Shown: piece after piece, positions 34,253 through 43,163 of the stretch
Layout of the letters: each line of letters begins with the position of its first letter
Position numbering within the stretch: position 1 is the first letter of the stretch
Assembly (NCBI RefSeq): GCF_014191375.1
Contig: NZ_JACHWN010000009.1
Coordinates: 186,001 to 250,000, forward strand
Direction of reading: 5' to 3'
Length of the DNA stretch: 64,000 nt
DNA from: Mesorhizobium sp. RMAD-H1
Lineage (GTDB): Bacteria > Pseudomonadota > Alphaproteobacteria > Rhizobiales > Rhizobiaceae
Notes under the pieces: generated by a model
Databases searched by the model: none
What the model was told of the DNA's origin: nothing
Seen by the model: only the letters and a program-made list of their open reading frames with translations
Translations under genes and position numbers: made by a program

Positions 34253-34603
34253 TTATTTGCCGATGACTTCGGTCAGACTGACGCCGAAGCGCGAGGAATC
34301 ATCTTCCAGCACGATCACCTCGCCCCGCGCAACGACCCGGCCGTTGACCACGATATCGACAGGATCGCCGATCTGCTTGTCGAGAGTGACGACCGCACCG
34401 CGGCCGAGCTTCATCAGATTGGCGACGGGCATGCTGGTGCCGCCCAGCACCACCTGCACGTCCACCGGAATGCCCATGATCAGGTCCAGATTGGGTTTTC
34501 CGCTCCCAGTCTGGCCGCTCTGTCCCGTGCCCGTCGGGCGGCCGGGGCGCGGCTCGTCGCTTTTCAGCGCTTCGATCGCTTCGTCGAGTTCCTTGTCCAT
34601 CAT
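34253..34603 (-). CDS. fliN: Flagellar motor switch protein FliN
   Basis: A 116-aa C-ring subunit with one SpoA/surface-presentation domain (about residues 35-112): IMGIPVDVQVVLGGTSMPVANLMKLGRGAVVTLD in outline, then DIVVNGRVVARGEV. The first 30 residues are acidic and flexible. It forms the C-ring base together with FliM. It lies between the unknown orf162 and fliG. Confidence 0.95.
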   Translation of the reverse strand: MMDKELDEAIEALKSDEPRPGRPTGTGQSGQTGSGKPNLDLIMGIPVDVQVVLGGTSMPVANLMKLGRGAVVTLDKQIGDPVDIVVNGRVVARGEVIVLEDDSSRFGVSLTEVIGK

Positions 34604-34622
34604 CTTTCCTTTGCCTGCACGA

Positions 34623-35111
34623 TCAGGAGTAGGCGTTAACGTTATTTGTCACGGAGGCGCTCGCCACGGAACGCCGCACGAAGACCGGCAGTTTCGACGG
34701 CTTTGCCTGGTTGGGGGTCTGTGCCGGCGCCGTGGCGGCAAGCGGCTGTTGTGGCGCTGCGGCCGCTGCGGTGTCGCGCGCGGCGACCGTGGCACGCAGT
34801 GCGCGGATGTCGCCCTGCAGCTCGGTGCGGATGCGCTCCATCAGATCGACCGAACGGGCGATGTCGCGCCGCGCCTTGGCGGATTCCTCTAGACGTGCAT
34901 CGAGTTTCCTGTTTTCGTCGCGCAGCTCGTCGTGCTCGGCCTGGAGGGCGGTGAGCGCCCGCTCCAGATTGGCGGAAGATGCGGCGATCTGTTCGGCCAT
35001 GGACCTGCCCAGACGGATCATCTCTGCCGCCCTGCGGAGCGCCACGACGACAATGCCGATCGAAACGAGCGACAATATCGCCGAAATCGCATTAACCAGC
35101 AGCAAGTTCAT
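34623..35111 (-). CDS. Membrane-anchored coiled-coil protein between fliM and fliN, function unknown
   Basis: The 162-aa protein has a single N-terminal membrane helix (about residues 5-25, NAISAILSLVSIGIVVVAL). A long predicted coiled coil follows (about 30-115, heptad-rich ERALTALQAEHDELRDENRK), then an Ala/Pro/Gln tail. Its start overlaps the end of fliM by 20 bp and fliN follows 19 bp after its stop, so it is firmly inside the C-ring operon. I do not recognise it as a standard flagellar protein. A single-span anchor or regulator of switch assembly is conceivable, but this is inference. Confidence 0.75.
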   Translation of the reverse strand: MNLLLVNAISAILSLVSIGIVVVALRRAAEMIRLGRSMAEQIAASSANLERALTALQAEHDELRDENRKLDARLEESAKARRDIARSVDLMERIRTELQGDIRALRATVAARDTAAAAAPQQPLAATAPAQTPNQAKPSKLPVFVRRSVASASVTNNVNAYS

Positions 35112-36030
35112 CGATAAGATCCTCTTCTTCGCTGACCGGATCGCTGATCCGCACGGTGAAATTGATGCCTGCCTTGCCGAGCGTGCATTTGAAAAGCGCC
35201 TGATTGCCGCTGCGCAGGCGCACCTGCTCGATGGCGTCCGCGGGCAGCTTCAGCACCTGCCCGGGCTGAAGCTGCGCGATCTCGCCGAGCGTCATCGTGC
35301 CCTGGTTGATATAGGCCTCGATGCCGACCCTGGCGCGGCTTACTTCAAGCCTGATCTTCTTCGCCCATGCCGGATCCGAATGGGCCGACGGGCGGCGCAG
35401 CAGCTGGGCAATTGCGTCCTGCATCGGGCGATGGCAGGTGCGCGGCATCAGGAGACGGACGGTTCCCGTCTTGCCTGCCGCGCGGATGGTGAGGCCGCAC
35501 GCAAAAAGGCGCGACTGGTCCATCTTCTCCACATCGAACTCACCCGTCTCCAGTGGTTCGCCGATGCTGAACATCTGCCGGTCTCCGCTCGCGAAGACAT
35601 GATCGAGGGCGGCCGCCATATGCGTGAAAAGCGTGCCCGCGACCTTGCGTTCAACACTGGTGAAGGCCCTGGCGGCGTCATAACCGCCGAAATTCGCGCC
35701 CGCCCCGAACAGGGCTTCCAGTCCCGAAAAGATGAATGCCCGGTCGGCGACCATGTGGATGGTGCTGCCCCACCGGTCGACCTTGACGGGAACGATCATG
35801 CCGTCGGCGGGAAACAGTGCCGCGATCCGCGCCTTTTCGACGGTCTCCATGCCGGAGACCTCTGTCTCGACGGCAACGGGAGTGAGTTCCTTCAAACGGG
35901 CCGAGAAGGTGACGGCCGCATCCCTGAAGACATGGCCGAGCGATTTCAGATCGTCCACCGAGATTCCGGCGGCGCGCAGGATGCTGTCGGCCAGAACGTC
36001 GGGCTTCCTGTCCCGGGAGAAGGCGGTCAT
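35092..36030 (-). CDS. fliM: Flagellar motor switch protein FliM
   Basis: FliM is the C-ring subunit that normally binds phospho-CheY. The C-terminal SpoA domain (about 240-305) has RARVGIEAYINQGTMTLGEI and LPADAIEQVRLRSGNQALFKC in outline. The N-terminal EIDALL-type CheY-binding peptide is not obvious. The start at 36030 is one base from the motA stop; a longer frame to 36057 overlaps motA. 312 aa, as in other rhizobial FliM proteins. Confidence 0.93.
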   Translation of the reverse strand: MTAFSRDRKPDVLADSILRAAGISVDDLKSLGHVFRDAAVTFSARLKELTPVAVETEVSGMETVEKARIAALFPADGMIVPVKVDRWGSTIHMVADRAFIFSGLEALFGAGANFGGYDAARAFTSVERKVAGTLFTHMAAALDHVFASGDRQMFSIGEPLETGEFDVEKMDQSRLFACGLTIRAAGKTGTVRLLMPRTCHRPMQDAIAQLLRRPSAHSDPAWAKKIRLEVSRARVGIEAYINQGTMTLGEIAQLQPGQVLKLPADAIEQVRLRSGNQALFKCTLGKAGINFTVRISDPVSEEEDLIDELAAG

Positions 36031-36031
36031 T

Positions 36032-36904
36032 TCACGCCGCCTGCTGTGCGGGGACACTGGTCAGCGTTTCCTGCTCGACCACGTCGATCGACGGGCGGTC
36101 GTAGGAGGAAATCGTCTTGCGTCCGTATTCGAGGGCGATCTGCGGCAGCGCGCCGTTCATATAGGCCAGCAGGGTCTGCTTGACGACGATGTAGAGCCGG
36201 TTCTTCTTCTCGCGGGTGGTCTTGATCTTGGTGGCGATGGGGGCGAACACGGCATAGGAGAAGAAGATGCCGGCGAAGGTGCCCACGAGCGCGGCGCCGA
36301 TCAGGTGGCCCAGCACCTCCGGCGACTGGTCGAGCGCGCCCATGGCCTTGATGACGCCGAGCACGGCGGCGACGATGCCGAGCGCGGGCAGGCCTTCCGA
36401 GACGGCGACCATGGCGTTGTAGGACTTCAGCTTGTCGCGGGAGATGGTCTGGATTTCCTCATCCATCAGGGCCTCGATCTCGTGCGAGCGGGCATTGCCG
36501 ATGATGATGAGGCGGCAATAGTCACAGATGAAGTTGGTCAGTTCCTGGTTCTTCAGAACGCTGGGAAATGCCTGGAATATGGGTGATTCCTGCGGATTAT
36601 CGACATGAACTTCGACTTCATTGCGCGATTTTGAGCGCAACTCGCGCATCAGGCTGTAGAGAACGCCGAGAATATCCAGATAATCGCGCTGCTTCGGCAC
36701 GGCGTTGGTGAAGGCCTCCATGCAGGCGCGGCCGGTATCCTTGACCGTGGAAAAGGGGTTGGCGACGAGGAACGTACCAAGCGCGGCACCCAGGATGATA
36801 ACGAATTCCCACGGCTGGATGAGAACGCTGACATGGCCGCCCATGGCGATGAAGCCGCCAAGCATGCAGCCGAGGGTGACGACGAGGCCGATGATAATGC
36901 CCAA
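36032..36904 (-). CDS. motA: Flagellar motor stator protein MotA
   Basis: MotA forms the proton channel with MotB. The family N-terminus [23 protein letters not shown] follows a TTG start at 36904, which has a perfect AGGAGA eight bases upstream; the frame stays open to 37021 but that part is promoter DNA. Four membrane helices are present, with the conserved Pro motif [19 protein letters not shown] (split; about residues 165-183) and a charged cytoplasmic loop ([13 protein letters not shown]). 290 aa. It is the first gene of the leftward motor operon. Confidence 0.95.
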   Translation of the reverse strand: MGIIIGLVVTLGCMLGGFIAMGGHVSVLIQPWEFVIILGAALGTFLVANPFSTVKDTGRACMEAFTNAVPKQRDYLDILGVLYSLMRELRSKSRNEVEVHVDNPQESPIFQAFPSVLKNQELTNFICDYCRLIIIGNARSHEIEALMDEEIQTISRDKLKSYNAMVAVSEGLPALGIVAAVLGVIKAMGALDQSPEVLGHLIGAALVGTFAGIFFSYAVFAPIATKIKTTREKKNRLYIVVKQTLLAYMNGALPQIALEYGRKTISSYDRPSIDVVEQETLTSVPAQQAA

Positions 36905-36942
36905 AGCACGCTTCTCCTGCGAATATATATTCCATCGCAGCA

Positions 36943-36964
36943 ATAGAGCGGGCGGCTTGCGCGA
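36943..36964 (-). promoter_or_regulatory. Flagellar operon box, motA copy
   Basis: Read leftward, TCGCGCAAGCC is followed directly by GCCCGCTCTAT, ending 38 bp before the motA start. The first half is identical at 10 of 11 positions to the fliF and flhA boxes; the second half is more diverged. A rightward copy lies 24 bp away for the opposite operon. Confidence 0.65.
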
Positions 36965-36987
36965 AGCTTGCATCGGTCTGGCCAGCT

Positions 36988-37009
36988 TCGGGCAAGCTTC
37001 CCGGGCGAC
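36988..37009 (+). promoter_or_regulatory. Flagellar operon box, DUF1217-flgF copy
   Basis: TCGGGCAAGCT is followed directly by TCCCGGGCGAC, ending 42 bp before the DUF1217 start. The first half differs at one position from the fliF/flhA boxes. It faces away from the motA copy. Confidence 0.62.
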
Positions 37010-37051
37010 AAATGCTGCCATCGATTGAAGGGGCTATTCGAGGGCAGCGGC

Positions 37052-37840
37052 ATGGTCGACACAATGACGAGCTATCGCCTGATCGCGTCCAACATGACGC
37101 GATCGCTGGCGCGCGTATCACAGGAACCGCTGGTCGAGCGGGAGACGGCTTATTATCTCGAGAATATCGAAAAGGTGAAATCGATCGACGATTTCATGGC
37201 CGACGACCGCCTCTACCGCTACGCCATGAAGGCCTATGGGCTGGAGGATATGGCCTATGCCAAGGCCTTCATCCGCAAGGTCCTGACCGAGGGCGTGAAG
37301 GATAGCGACAGCATGGCCAACACGCTGGTGGACAAGCGCTACAAGGAATTCGCCACCGCCTTCAATTTCGTGGAGCTGGGCGACAAGACGACCGCATCCA
37401 CCGAGGCGAAGCAGGGCGTCGTGGACAAATATACCCGCCAGACGCTTGAGGAGGAGGCGGGCGAACAGAATGAGGGCGTGCGCCTTGCGCTCTATTTCCA
37501 GCGCAAGGCACCGAAACTCACCAACGCCTATGAAATCCTCGGCGACAAGGCGCTGCTCCAGGTGGTGCAGACGGCGCTCGGCATACCGGCCTCGGTTTCT
37601 CAAGCCAATATCGACAGGCAGGCGGCGATGATCGAGGAGCGTCTCGACATAGCGTCGCTTTCGGATCCGGAAGAGCTGTCGAAATTCCTGACCCGCTTCA
37701 CCGCGATGTACGAGATAAACAACCCCTCAGCGGGCAGCGCATCCTCGATCGCCTCGCTGCTTCTGGGCGGTACGTCCTCGGTGGGGATCTCCACCGATAT
37801 CCTGACGACGCTTCAATCCTTCAAACTCGGCGGCAGGTGA
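37052..37840 (+). CDS. DUF1217 family protein
   Basis: The 262-aa protein matches DUF1217, a family located next to flgF in flagellar clusters of Rhizobiales. It is largely helical and soluble, with SYRLIASNMTRSLARVSQEP at the N-terminus and repeated short motifs of the RLYRYAMKAYGLEDMAYAKAFIRKVL type (in outline) typical of the family. Function is unknown; the conserved position before flgF-fliI suggests a rod or export role. The start at 37052 has AGGG at good spacing; Met5 (37064) is an alternative. Confidence 0.85.
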   Translation: MVDTMTSYRLIASNMTRSLARVSQEPLVERETAYYLENIEKVKSIDDFMADDRLYRYAMKAYGLEDMAYAKAFIRKVLTEGVKDSDSMANTLVDKRYKEFATAFNFVELGDKTTASTEAKQGVVDKYTRQTLEEEAGEQNEGVRLALYFQRKAPKLTNAYEILGDKALLQVVQTALGIPASVSQANIDRQAAMIEERLDIASLSDPEELSKFLTRFTAMYEINNPSAGSASSIASLLLGGTSSVGISTDILTTLQSFKLGGR

Positions 37841-37847
37841 TCGATCC

Positions 37848-38573
37848 ATGCAGAATTCCATCTATGTCGGGCTTTCCTCGCAGATAACGCTGGAGCGCCG
37901 GCTCGACGCCATCGCCAACAATGTCGCCAACATGTCGACGCCCGGATTTCGCGGCGAGGGCACGAAATTCGATACGCTCGTCTCTATGAAGGCGAGCGAC
38001 GATGTTCATTTCGCTTCGGCTGGAAAGAGCTATATCCGCACTGAGCCGGGGCCGGTCATCCAGACGGATAATCCGCTCGACGTCGCGGTGAAGGGCGATG
38101 CCTGGCTGTCGCTCGCCACGCCGCAGGGGCAGGTCTATACGCGCGACGGGCGGATGCGGATGACGCCCGATGGTGAGCTCGTCTCCGTCATGGGCCACCC
38201 GGTCCTCGATCCGGGTGGCCAGCCCATCGTCATCAATCCCAATGGGGGAGCGCCGAAAATCTCTTCTGACGGCGCGATCTACCAGAACGGCGCCCAGGTG
38301 GGCGGCATCGGCCTCTTCTCGATCGCGCCCGATGCGAACCTCACCTATGCCGGGAATTCCGCCGTCATCCCGGATGTCCCGGCGCAGCCGGTGATCGATG
38401 ATGCCGGCGTCGGCGTGGTCCAGGGGGCGATCGAGGGCTCCAATGTCGACGGAGTGACAGAAATGACGCGGCTGATCAGCGTCAGCCGTGCCTTCGAACA
38501 GGTGGATGCGCTCCTTCGCCAGCAGGAAAACACGCTTACTGAAGCGGTCAAGACGCTCGGCTCGAAGGCGTGA
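37848..38573 (+). CDS. flgF: Flagellar basal-body rod protein FlgF
   Basis: Proximal rod component, exported by the type III gate. The N-terminal rod motif is LSSQITLERRLDAIANNVAN (residues 7-26) and the C-terminal coil includes ALLRQQENTLTEAVKTLG. 241 aa fits FlgF. Its stop overlaps the start of fliI (TGATG). Confidence 0.93.
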   Translation: MQNSIYVGLSSQITLERRLDAIANNVANMSTPGFRGEGTKFDTLVSMKASDDVHFASAGKSYIRTEPGPVIQTDNPLDVAVKGDAWLSLATPQGQVYTRDGRMRMTPDGELVSVMGHPVLDPGGQPIVINPNGGAPKISSDGAIYQNGAQVGGIGLFSIAPDANLTYAGNSAVIPDVPAQPVIDDAGVGVVQGAIEGSNVDGVTEMTRLISVSRAFEQVDALLRQQENTLTEAVKTLGSKA

Positions 38574-39946
38574 TGGCAATCGACACCGACGTACTCGCCT
38601 CGACGGCTCGCCTGCCGCTGGAGCGGCTGGCGGCCTTTGTCCGCCGCGAATGCGCCGCGCCTTCGCCGCTTACCGGCATCGGCGGCACGGTCCGCGATGT
38701 CTCGCGTTCGGTGATCGCGGTGCGCGGCATGTCGCATTCGGCAAAGCTCGGCGATGGCGTGCTCATGCGCTGCGGCGACAGGCTGCATCGCGGTGAGGTG
38801 ATCCGCGTTGCCGAAAACCACGTGCTGGTGAAGCCGTTCGACGATCGCGCGGTGCCGGTGCTTGGCGCGCCGGTCTTTCCCGACGGTACATTGCGCATCG
38901 CGCCTTCGCTGGAATGGAAGGGCAGGGTCATCGACGCGCTTTGCTCACCGCTCGACGGCAAGGGACCGCTCGTGCCTGGTGGCGAGCAGATGCCGCCGGA
39001 CCGCCCGCCGCCAGCCGCGATGCAGCGTGCGCGAGTAGCCAAGGCATTGCGCACCGGCGTCAATGTCATCGATATCTTCACGCCGATGTGCTTCGGCCAG
39101 CGCCTGGGCATCTTCGCCGGATCGGGCGTGGGGAAATCGACGCTGCTCGCCATGATGACGAAGGCCGCGGATTTCGACACCGTGGTGCTGGCGCTGACGG
39201 GGGAGCGCGGACGCGAAGTGCGCGACATGCTCGAAGACACCATGGCGGGCAAGCTTGAAAAGACTGTCACGGTGGTCGCCACCAGCGACGAGAGCCCGAT
39301 GATGCGCCGGCTCGCGCCCAACACCGCCACGGCGATCGCCGAATATTTCCGCGACGGGGGCGAGAACGTTCTTCTGATCGTCGATTCGGTGACGCGCTTT
39401 GCGCATGCCGCGCGTGAAGTCGCGATCGCGGCGGAAGAACCGCCCGTCTCGCGCGGCTATCCGCCCGGTGTCTTCAGCCAGCTTCCGCGCCTCCTCGAAC
39501 GGGCCGGGCCGGGCGGGGAAGGTGGCGGCACGATCACGGGCATCTATTCGGTGCTCGTCGATGGCGACGACCATAACGATCCAGTCTCGGATGCCATACG
39601 CGGCACGCTCGACGGCCACATCGTGCTGGAGCGTGGCATCGCGGCGCAGGGCCGCTTTCCGGCGGTGGATATCCCAGCCTCGGTTTCGCGCCTTGCCCAA
39701 CATGGCTGGACGTCCGAGCAGAAGAAGCTCGTCACGCAATTGCGTGGGCTGATCGCCCGTTTCGAGGAGACGCGCGATCTCCGCGCCATCGGTGCCTATC
39801 AGCCCGGCAATGATGCTTTCCTCGATCAGGCGGTGACGCTTGTGCCGAAGATCTACGAAGCCATGCAGCAGACGCCCGATACGCCCGTTTCGACCGATCC
39901 CTACAATGATCTTGCTGCCGCGCTGCGCGGCAAGGAGAGCGCATGA
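38573..39946 (+). CDS. fliI: Flagellum-specific ATPase FliI
   Basis: The ATPase of the flagellar export apparatus, homologous to the F1 beta subunit. Walker A GSGVGKST lies at about residues 183-190, Walker B NVLLIVDSVTRFAHAAREV follows, and the catalytic Glu motif is GERGREVRDMLED. 457 aa. The start at 38573 overlaps the flgF stop and the end overlaps the next gene by 4 bp, so the four-gene unit is translationally coupled. No fliJ follows, although that is the usual partner. Confidence 0.96.
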   Translation: MAIDTDVLASTARLPLERLAAFVRRECAAPSPLTGIGGTVRDVSRSVIAVRGMSHSAKLGDGVLMRCGDRLHRGEVIRVAENHVLVKPFDDRAVPVLGAPVFPDGTLRIAPSLEWKGRVIDALCSPLDGKGPLVPGGEQMPPDRPPPAAMQRARVAKALRTGVNVIDIFTPMCFGQRLGIFAGSGVGKSTLLAMMTKAADFDTVVLALTGERGREVRDMLEDTMAGKLEKTVTVVATSDESPMMRRLAPNTATAIAEYFRDGGENVLLIVDSVTRFAHAAREVAIAAEEPPVSRGYPPGVFSQLPRLLERAGPGGEGGGTITGIYSVLVDGDDHNDPVSDAIRGTLDGHIVLERGIAAQGRFPAVDIPASVSRLAQHGWTSEQKKLVTQLRGLIARFEETRDLRAIGAYQPGNDAFLDQAVTLVPKIYEAMQQTPDTPVSTDPYNDLAAALRGKESA

Positions 39947-40521
39947 GCCGCGAAGAAAAGAAGAACGTTCTGCCGGTTGCCGAATCGGCGCCCTGGCCGG
40001 TCGCACCGGCAAAGAAGATCGATGGCTATCTGAAGGCAGCAGGCGTGGCGCTCGCCGCGGGCTGCGCCATGCTGCCCTTCATCGTCTATCTGGAACGCAG
40101 CGATCCGACACCGCCGCAAAGCGCCGCGCAGAAGGATGTCCGCGATCCGCTGGACAGGTCGAACCAGACGGTCTTTCGCCGGATGAACCCGTTCGCGCCG
40201 TCCGAGACCGCCGCCGCGAAGCCGGAACTCGATCCCAATCCGACAGGGGCCACCATGTCGAACGGCAAGGGACAGCCGCGTACGCCCGGCGCAGACGAAA
40301 CCTCGCCCGAAAAACAGCCTTTCCCGGCAAAGCCGGTGTTCCTGCTGCGCGAGGTGGTCGGCGGCATGGCGATGATCGAGGACAGCACCGGCTACTGGTT
40401 CGTGGAAAAGGGCTCGCTGCTGCCCGATGGCAGCACGCTCGTCGCGGTCAGCCGCAGCGAAGGAGCCGGCACATGGCAGCTCAAGACCTCCACCGGCGAT
40501 GTGATCGAGCAGACGCAGTAG
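39943..40521 (+). CDS. Single-span membrane protein after fliI, function unknown
   Basis: A 192-aa protein with one membrane helix (about 30-49, AAGVALAAGCAMLPFIVYLE), a long disordered Pro/Ala/Lys-rich linker (55-125) and a compact C-terminal domain (about 127-190; LLREVVGGMAMIEDSTGYWFVEKGSLLPDG). The C-terminal part looks like a small beta domain facing the periplasm. It overlaps fliI by 4 bp. I do not recognise it; it is not FliJ, which is a cytoplasmic coiled coil. A role in export or in anchoring near the basal body is inference from position. Confidence 0.75.
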   Translation: MSREEKKNVLPVAESAPWPVAPAKKIDGYLKAAGVALAAGCAMLPFIVYLERSDPTPPQSAAQKDVRDPLDRSNQTVFRRMNPFAPSETAAAKPELDPNPTGATMSNGKGQPRTPGADETSPEKQPFPAKPVFLLREVVGGMAMIEDSTGYWFVEKGSLLPDGSTLVAVSRSEGAGTWQLKTSTGDVIEQTQ

Positions 40522-40601
40522 GACTTGGGGGCGCCTCCATGCGCCCTCGTCCTTCGGGACTCGTTGCGCCCGCAGCTCAGGATCAGGCTCGGCCACAAGT
40601 C

Positions 40602-40623
40602 TCGCGCAAGATTCGGGGCGTAG
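40602..40623 (+). promoter_or_regulatory. Flagellar operon box, flgB copy
   Basis: TCGCGCAAGAT is followed directly by TCGGGGCGTAG, ending 44 bp before flgB. A CtrA-like TTAA-N7-TAAA element follows at 40625-40639. Confidence 0.62.
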
Positions 40624-40667
40624 GTTAACAAACCATAAACGGGGTAACAGGCGGAAGATTCAGAATC

Positions 40668-41048
40668 ATGGGGCCGATTCATCTCTTCGATCTCGCTTCG
40701 CGGCAGGCGCAGTGGCTTTCCGTGAAGGAGGCAGCGATTTCGAGCAATGTGGCGAATGCCAATACGCCGGGCTTCAAGGCACGGGACGTGGATCCGTTCA
40801 GCGATGTCCTGGAAAAGACGCAGCTCAGCATGGCGGCGACCGACCCGCACCATCTGGAAGTCGACGCGACCGGGATCACCGCCATCCAGATGCGCCAGAG
40901 GGATGTGGCCGAGACGACCCATTCCGGCAACACCGTCAGCATCGAGCAGGAAATGATGAAGGCCGGCGAAGTGAACCGCGATTTCTCTCTCAACACCAGC
41001 ATCGTCAAGGCGTTTCACCGCATGATGCTGGCCACGGTGAAGGGCTAA
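40668..41048 (+). CDS. flgB: Flagellar basal-body rod protein FlgB
   Basis: Proximal rod subunit, 126 aa. The N-terminal rod motif EAAISSNVANANTPGFKARD is at about residues 22-41, and the C-terminal helix ends in SIVKAFHRMMLATVKG. First gene of a ten-gene basal-body operon; flgC starts 3 bp after its stop. Confidence 0.95.
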   Translation: MGPIHLFDLASRQAQWLSVKEAAISSNVANANTPGFKARDVDPFSDVLEKTQLSMAATDPHHLEVDATGITAIQMRQRDVAETTHSGNTVSIEQEMMKAGEVNRDFSLNTSIVKAFHRMMLATVKG

Positions 41049-41051
41049 GCC

Positions 41052-41471
41052 ATGGCCGATCCGATCATCAGCGCGTTGAAGGTGGCGGCATCGGGCCTCG
41101 ACGCGCAATCCACCCGGTTGCGCATCGTCGCCGAGAATATGGCGAATGCCCAGTCGACCGGTAAGACGCCCGACGCCGATCCGTACCGGCGCAAGACCGT
41201 CTCCTTCCGGACGGAACTCGAGCGCAGCACGGGCACGCAGGAGGTGCGAGTCGCCGAGGTCGGCACCGATTCCTCGCCCTTCGTCGAGGAATATGATCCG
41301 AGCCACCCCGCGGCGGACGCAAGGGGCTACGTCAAATATCCCAATGTCAACATGGTGGTCGAAATGGCCGACATGCGGGAGGCGAACCGTTCGTATGAAG
41401 CCAATCTCCAAGTGATCAAGCAGGCCCGCGAGATGATCGCCATGACCATCGACCTTTTGAGGAACTCGTGA
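41052..41471 (+). CDS. flgC: Flagellar basal-body rod protein FlgC
   Basis: Rod subunit of 139 aa with [20 protein letters not shown] (about 21-40), the FlgC landmark [16 protein letters not shown] and the C-terminal [19 protein letters not shown]. The stop overlaps the ATG of fliE. Confidence 0.95.
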   Translation: MADPIISALKVAASGLDAQSTRLRIVAENMANAQSTGKTPDADPYRRKTVSFRTELERSTGTQEVRVAEVGTDSSPFVEEYDPSHPAADARGYVKYPNVNMVVEMADMREANRSYEANLQVIKQAREMIAMTIDLLRNS

Positions 41472-41821
41472 TGATCGATTCTTTGTTGAGTGTTTCCACC
41501 CGTAACGCCCTGTCGAAGCTGTCCGAAAGCGTCAACGAAACGGGATCGAGCGGGATCACCATTGCGCCGGCCAATCCGCCGGCCGTTCAGCCCGCGGTGG
41601 GTGAAGCGTCGTTTGGCGACGTGCTGTCGCAGCTGACGGGATCGATGACCGACAAGCTGAAGAATGCCGAGGCGATGTCTATCTCGAGCATGACCGGCGA
41701 CGTGCCGACCCGCGAGGTGGTCAACTCCGTGATGGAGGCCGAGCAATCGCTCCAGACCGCCATCGCCATCCGCGACAAGATCGTCCAGGCCTATCTCGAG
41801 ATCAGCCGCATGCAGATCTAG
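41471..41821 (+). CDS. fliE: Flagellar hook-basal body complex protein FliE
   Basis: FliE joins the MS ring to the rod and is the first protein exported. The 116-aa sequence has a hydrophilic N-terminus and the conserved C-terminal helices [20 protein letters not shown] and [13 protein letters not shown]. The ATG at 41471 overlaps the flgC stop (TGATG); the GTG one codon earlier is ignored. Confidence 0.94.
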   Translation: MIDSLLSVSTRNALSKLSESVNETGSSGITIAPANPPAVQPAVGEASFGDVLSQLTGSMTDKLKNAEAMSISSMTGDVPTREVVNSVMEAEQSLQTAIAIRDKIVQAYLEISRMQI

Positions 41822-41874
41822 GCATTCGGGCTGGGCGCGTCGCCTGATCAGAAACACCATCTCCGGGAAACATC

Positions 41875-42663
41875 ATGAAAGCGCTCACCATCGCCGCGAC
41901 CGGCATGAATGCCCAGCAGCTCAATCTGGAAGTCATCGCCAACAATATCGCCAATATCAATACGACCGGGTTCAAGCGGGCGCGCGCCGAGTTCTCCGAC
42001 CTGATCTATCAGGCGGAACGCACGGCCGGCGTGCCAAGCCGCGCCAATCAGAACATCGTGCCGGAGGGCGCTCTGGTCGGGCTCGGCGTGCAGACGGCGG
42101 CGGTGCGCAACCTGCACATCCAGGGCAGCCTTACCCAGACCGGCAATCCGCTCGATGTGGCGCTGACCGGCAATGGCTGGTTCCAGATCCAGAGCCCGAC
42201 AGGCGAAACGTTCTACACCCGGTCCGGCGCCTTCAACAAGAACGCCGACGGGCAGCTCGTCACCATCGACGGAAATCCGGTCGAGCCGGCGATCACCATT
42301 CCGCCCGATGCGGTGGAGGTGACGATCACGGAATCCGGCCAGGTCTTCGCCAAGCTCCAGGACCAGATCCAGCAGGTCGACCTCGGCCAGCTGACGCTCG
42401 CCAATTTCACCAATGAGGCGGGGCTCGAACCGCTCGGCAACAATCTCTACCGCGAGACGGAAGCCTCTGGCGCGCCGATCGTCGGCGTTCCAGGCGATCC
42501 GGGCTTCGCCACTTTGACACAGCGCTATCTCGAGGCTTCCAACGTCGATCCGGTCAAGGAGATCACCGACCTCATCACCGCGCAGCGTGCCTATGAGATG
42601 AACTCCAAGGTCATCCAGGCGGCGGATGAAATGGCGGCTGTCGTTTCGAAAAACCTGCGCTGA
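41875..42663 (+). CDS. flgG: Flagellar distal rod protein FlgG
   Basis: The main distal rod protein, 262 aa. N-terminal [20 protein letters not shown] (residues 7-26), central [17 protein letters not shown] and C-terminal [20 protein letters not shown] are typical FlgG landmarks. A 53-bp gap after fliE shows no operon box, so it is probably read through from flgB. Confidence 0.96.
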   Translation: MKALTIAATGMNAQQLNLEVIANNIANINTTGFKRARAEFSDLIYQAERTAGVPSRANQNIVPEGALVGLGVQTAAVRNLHIQGSLTQTGNPLDVALTGNGWFQIQSPTGETFYTRSGAFNKNADGQLVTIDGNPVEPAITIPPDAVEVTITESGQVFAKLQDQIQQVDLGQLTLANFTNEAGLEPLGNNLYRETEASGAPIVGVPGDPGFATLTQRYLEASNVDPVKEITDLITAQRAYEMNSKVIQAADEMAAVVSKNLR

Positions 42664-42674
42664 GGAGGGCAAAG

Positions 42675-43163
42675 ATGGCTTTGGCGGAAGTGCGGCGGAA
42701 AATGGTTCGGCTCGGAACGGCGGCAACTGCGGTCATTGCAGCATTTATCTGCGCATCCGCCGCCCACGCGGACCGGATCGCGTTCGTGGTGCCGTCGGCC
42801 GTCATCTATCCGGGTCAGGTTGTGGGCGATACGGCGCTTCTGGAAAAGACCTTCACCATCCGCCCGGAAGCGGCGCAGCAATATGCGCTGTCGCCGGACC
42901 AGGTGGCGGGGAAGATCGCGCGGCGCACGCTCCTGCCGGGAAAGCCGATCCTTATCAATGCGCTGAGCGAACCGTCGCTGGTGCAGCGCGGCGTGCCCGC
43001 ACCTCTAGTCTATACCGCCGGCGGGTTGATGATCACTGCCATGGGAACGCCGCTGCAGGCGGGGTCGGCGGGCGATTTCATCAAGGTACGCAATGTCGAT
43101 AGCGGCCTGATCGTCTCCGGGACGGTCATGGCCGACGGCAGGATACGGGTGGGAATGCAGTGA
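42675..43163 (+). CDS. flgA: Flagella basal body P-ring assembly protein FlgA
   Basis: A periplasmic chaperone for P-ring assembly. A signal peptide occupies about residues 1-32 (TAATAVIAAFICASAAHAD) and a SAF domain follows, ending in KVRNVDSGLIVSGTVMADGR and VGMQ. 162 aa, near the short rhizobial form. A strong GAGGAGG precedes the ATG. The stop overlaps the GTG start of flgI. Confidence 0.92.
   Translation: MALAEVRRKMVRLGTAATAVIAAFICASAAHADRIAFVVPSAVIYPGQVVGDTALLEKTFTIRPEAAQQYALSPDQVAGKIARRTLLPGKPILINALSEPSLVQRGVPAPLVYTAGGLMITAMGTPLQAGSAGDFIKVRNVDSGLIVSGTVMADGRIRVGMQ

Noticed and set aside
36905-37021. Extended N-terminus of MotA
   Set aside because: It would translate promoter DNA including the flagellar box; the TTG at 36904 has a better ribosome site and matches the family start.
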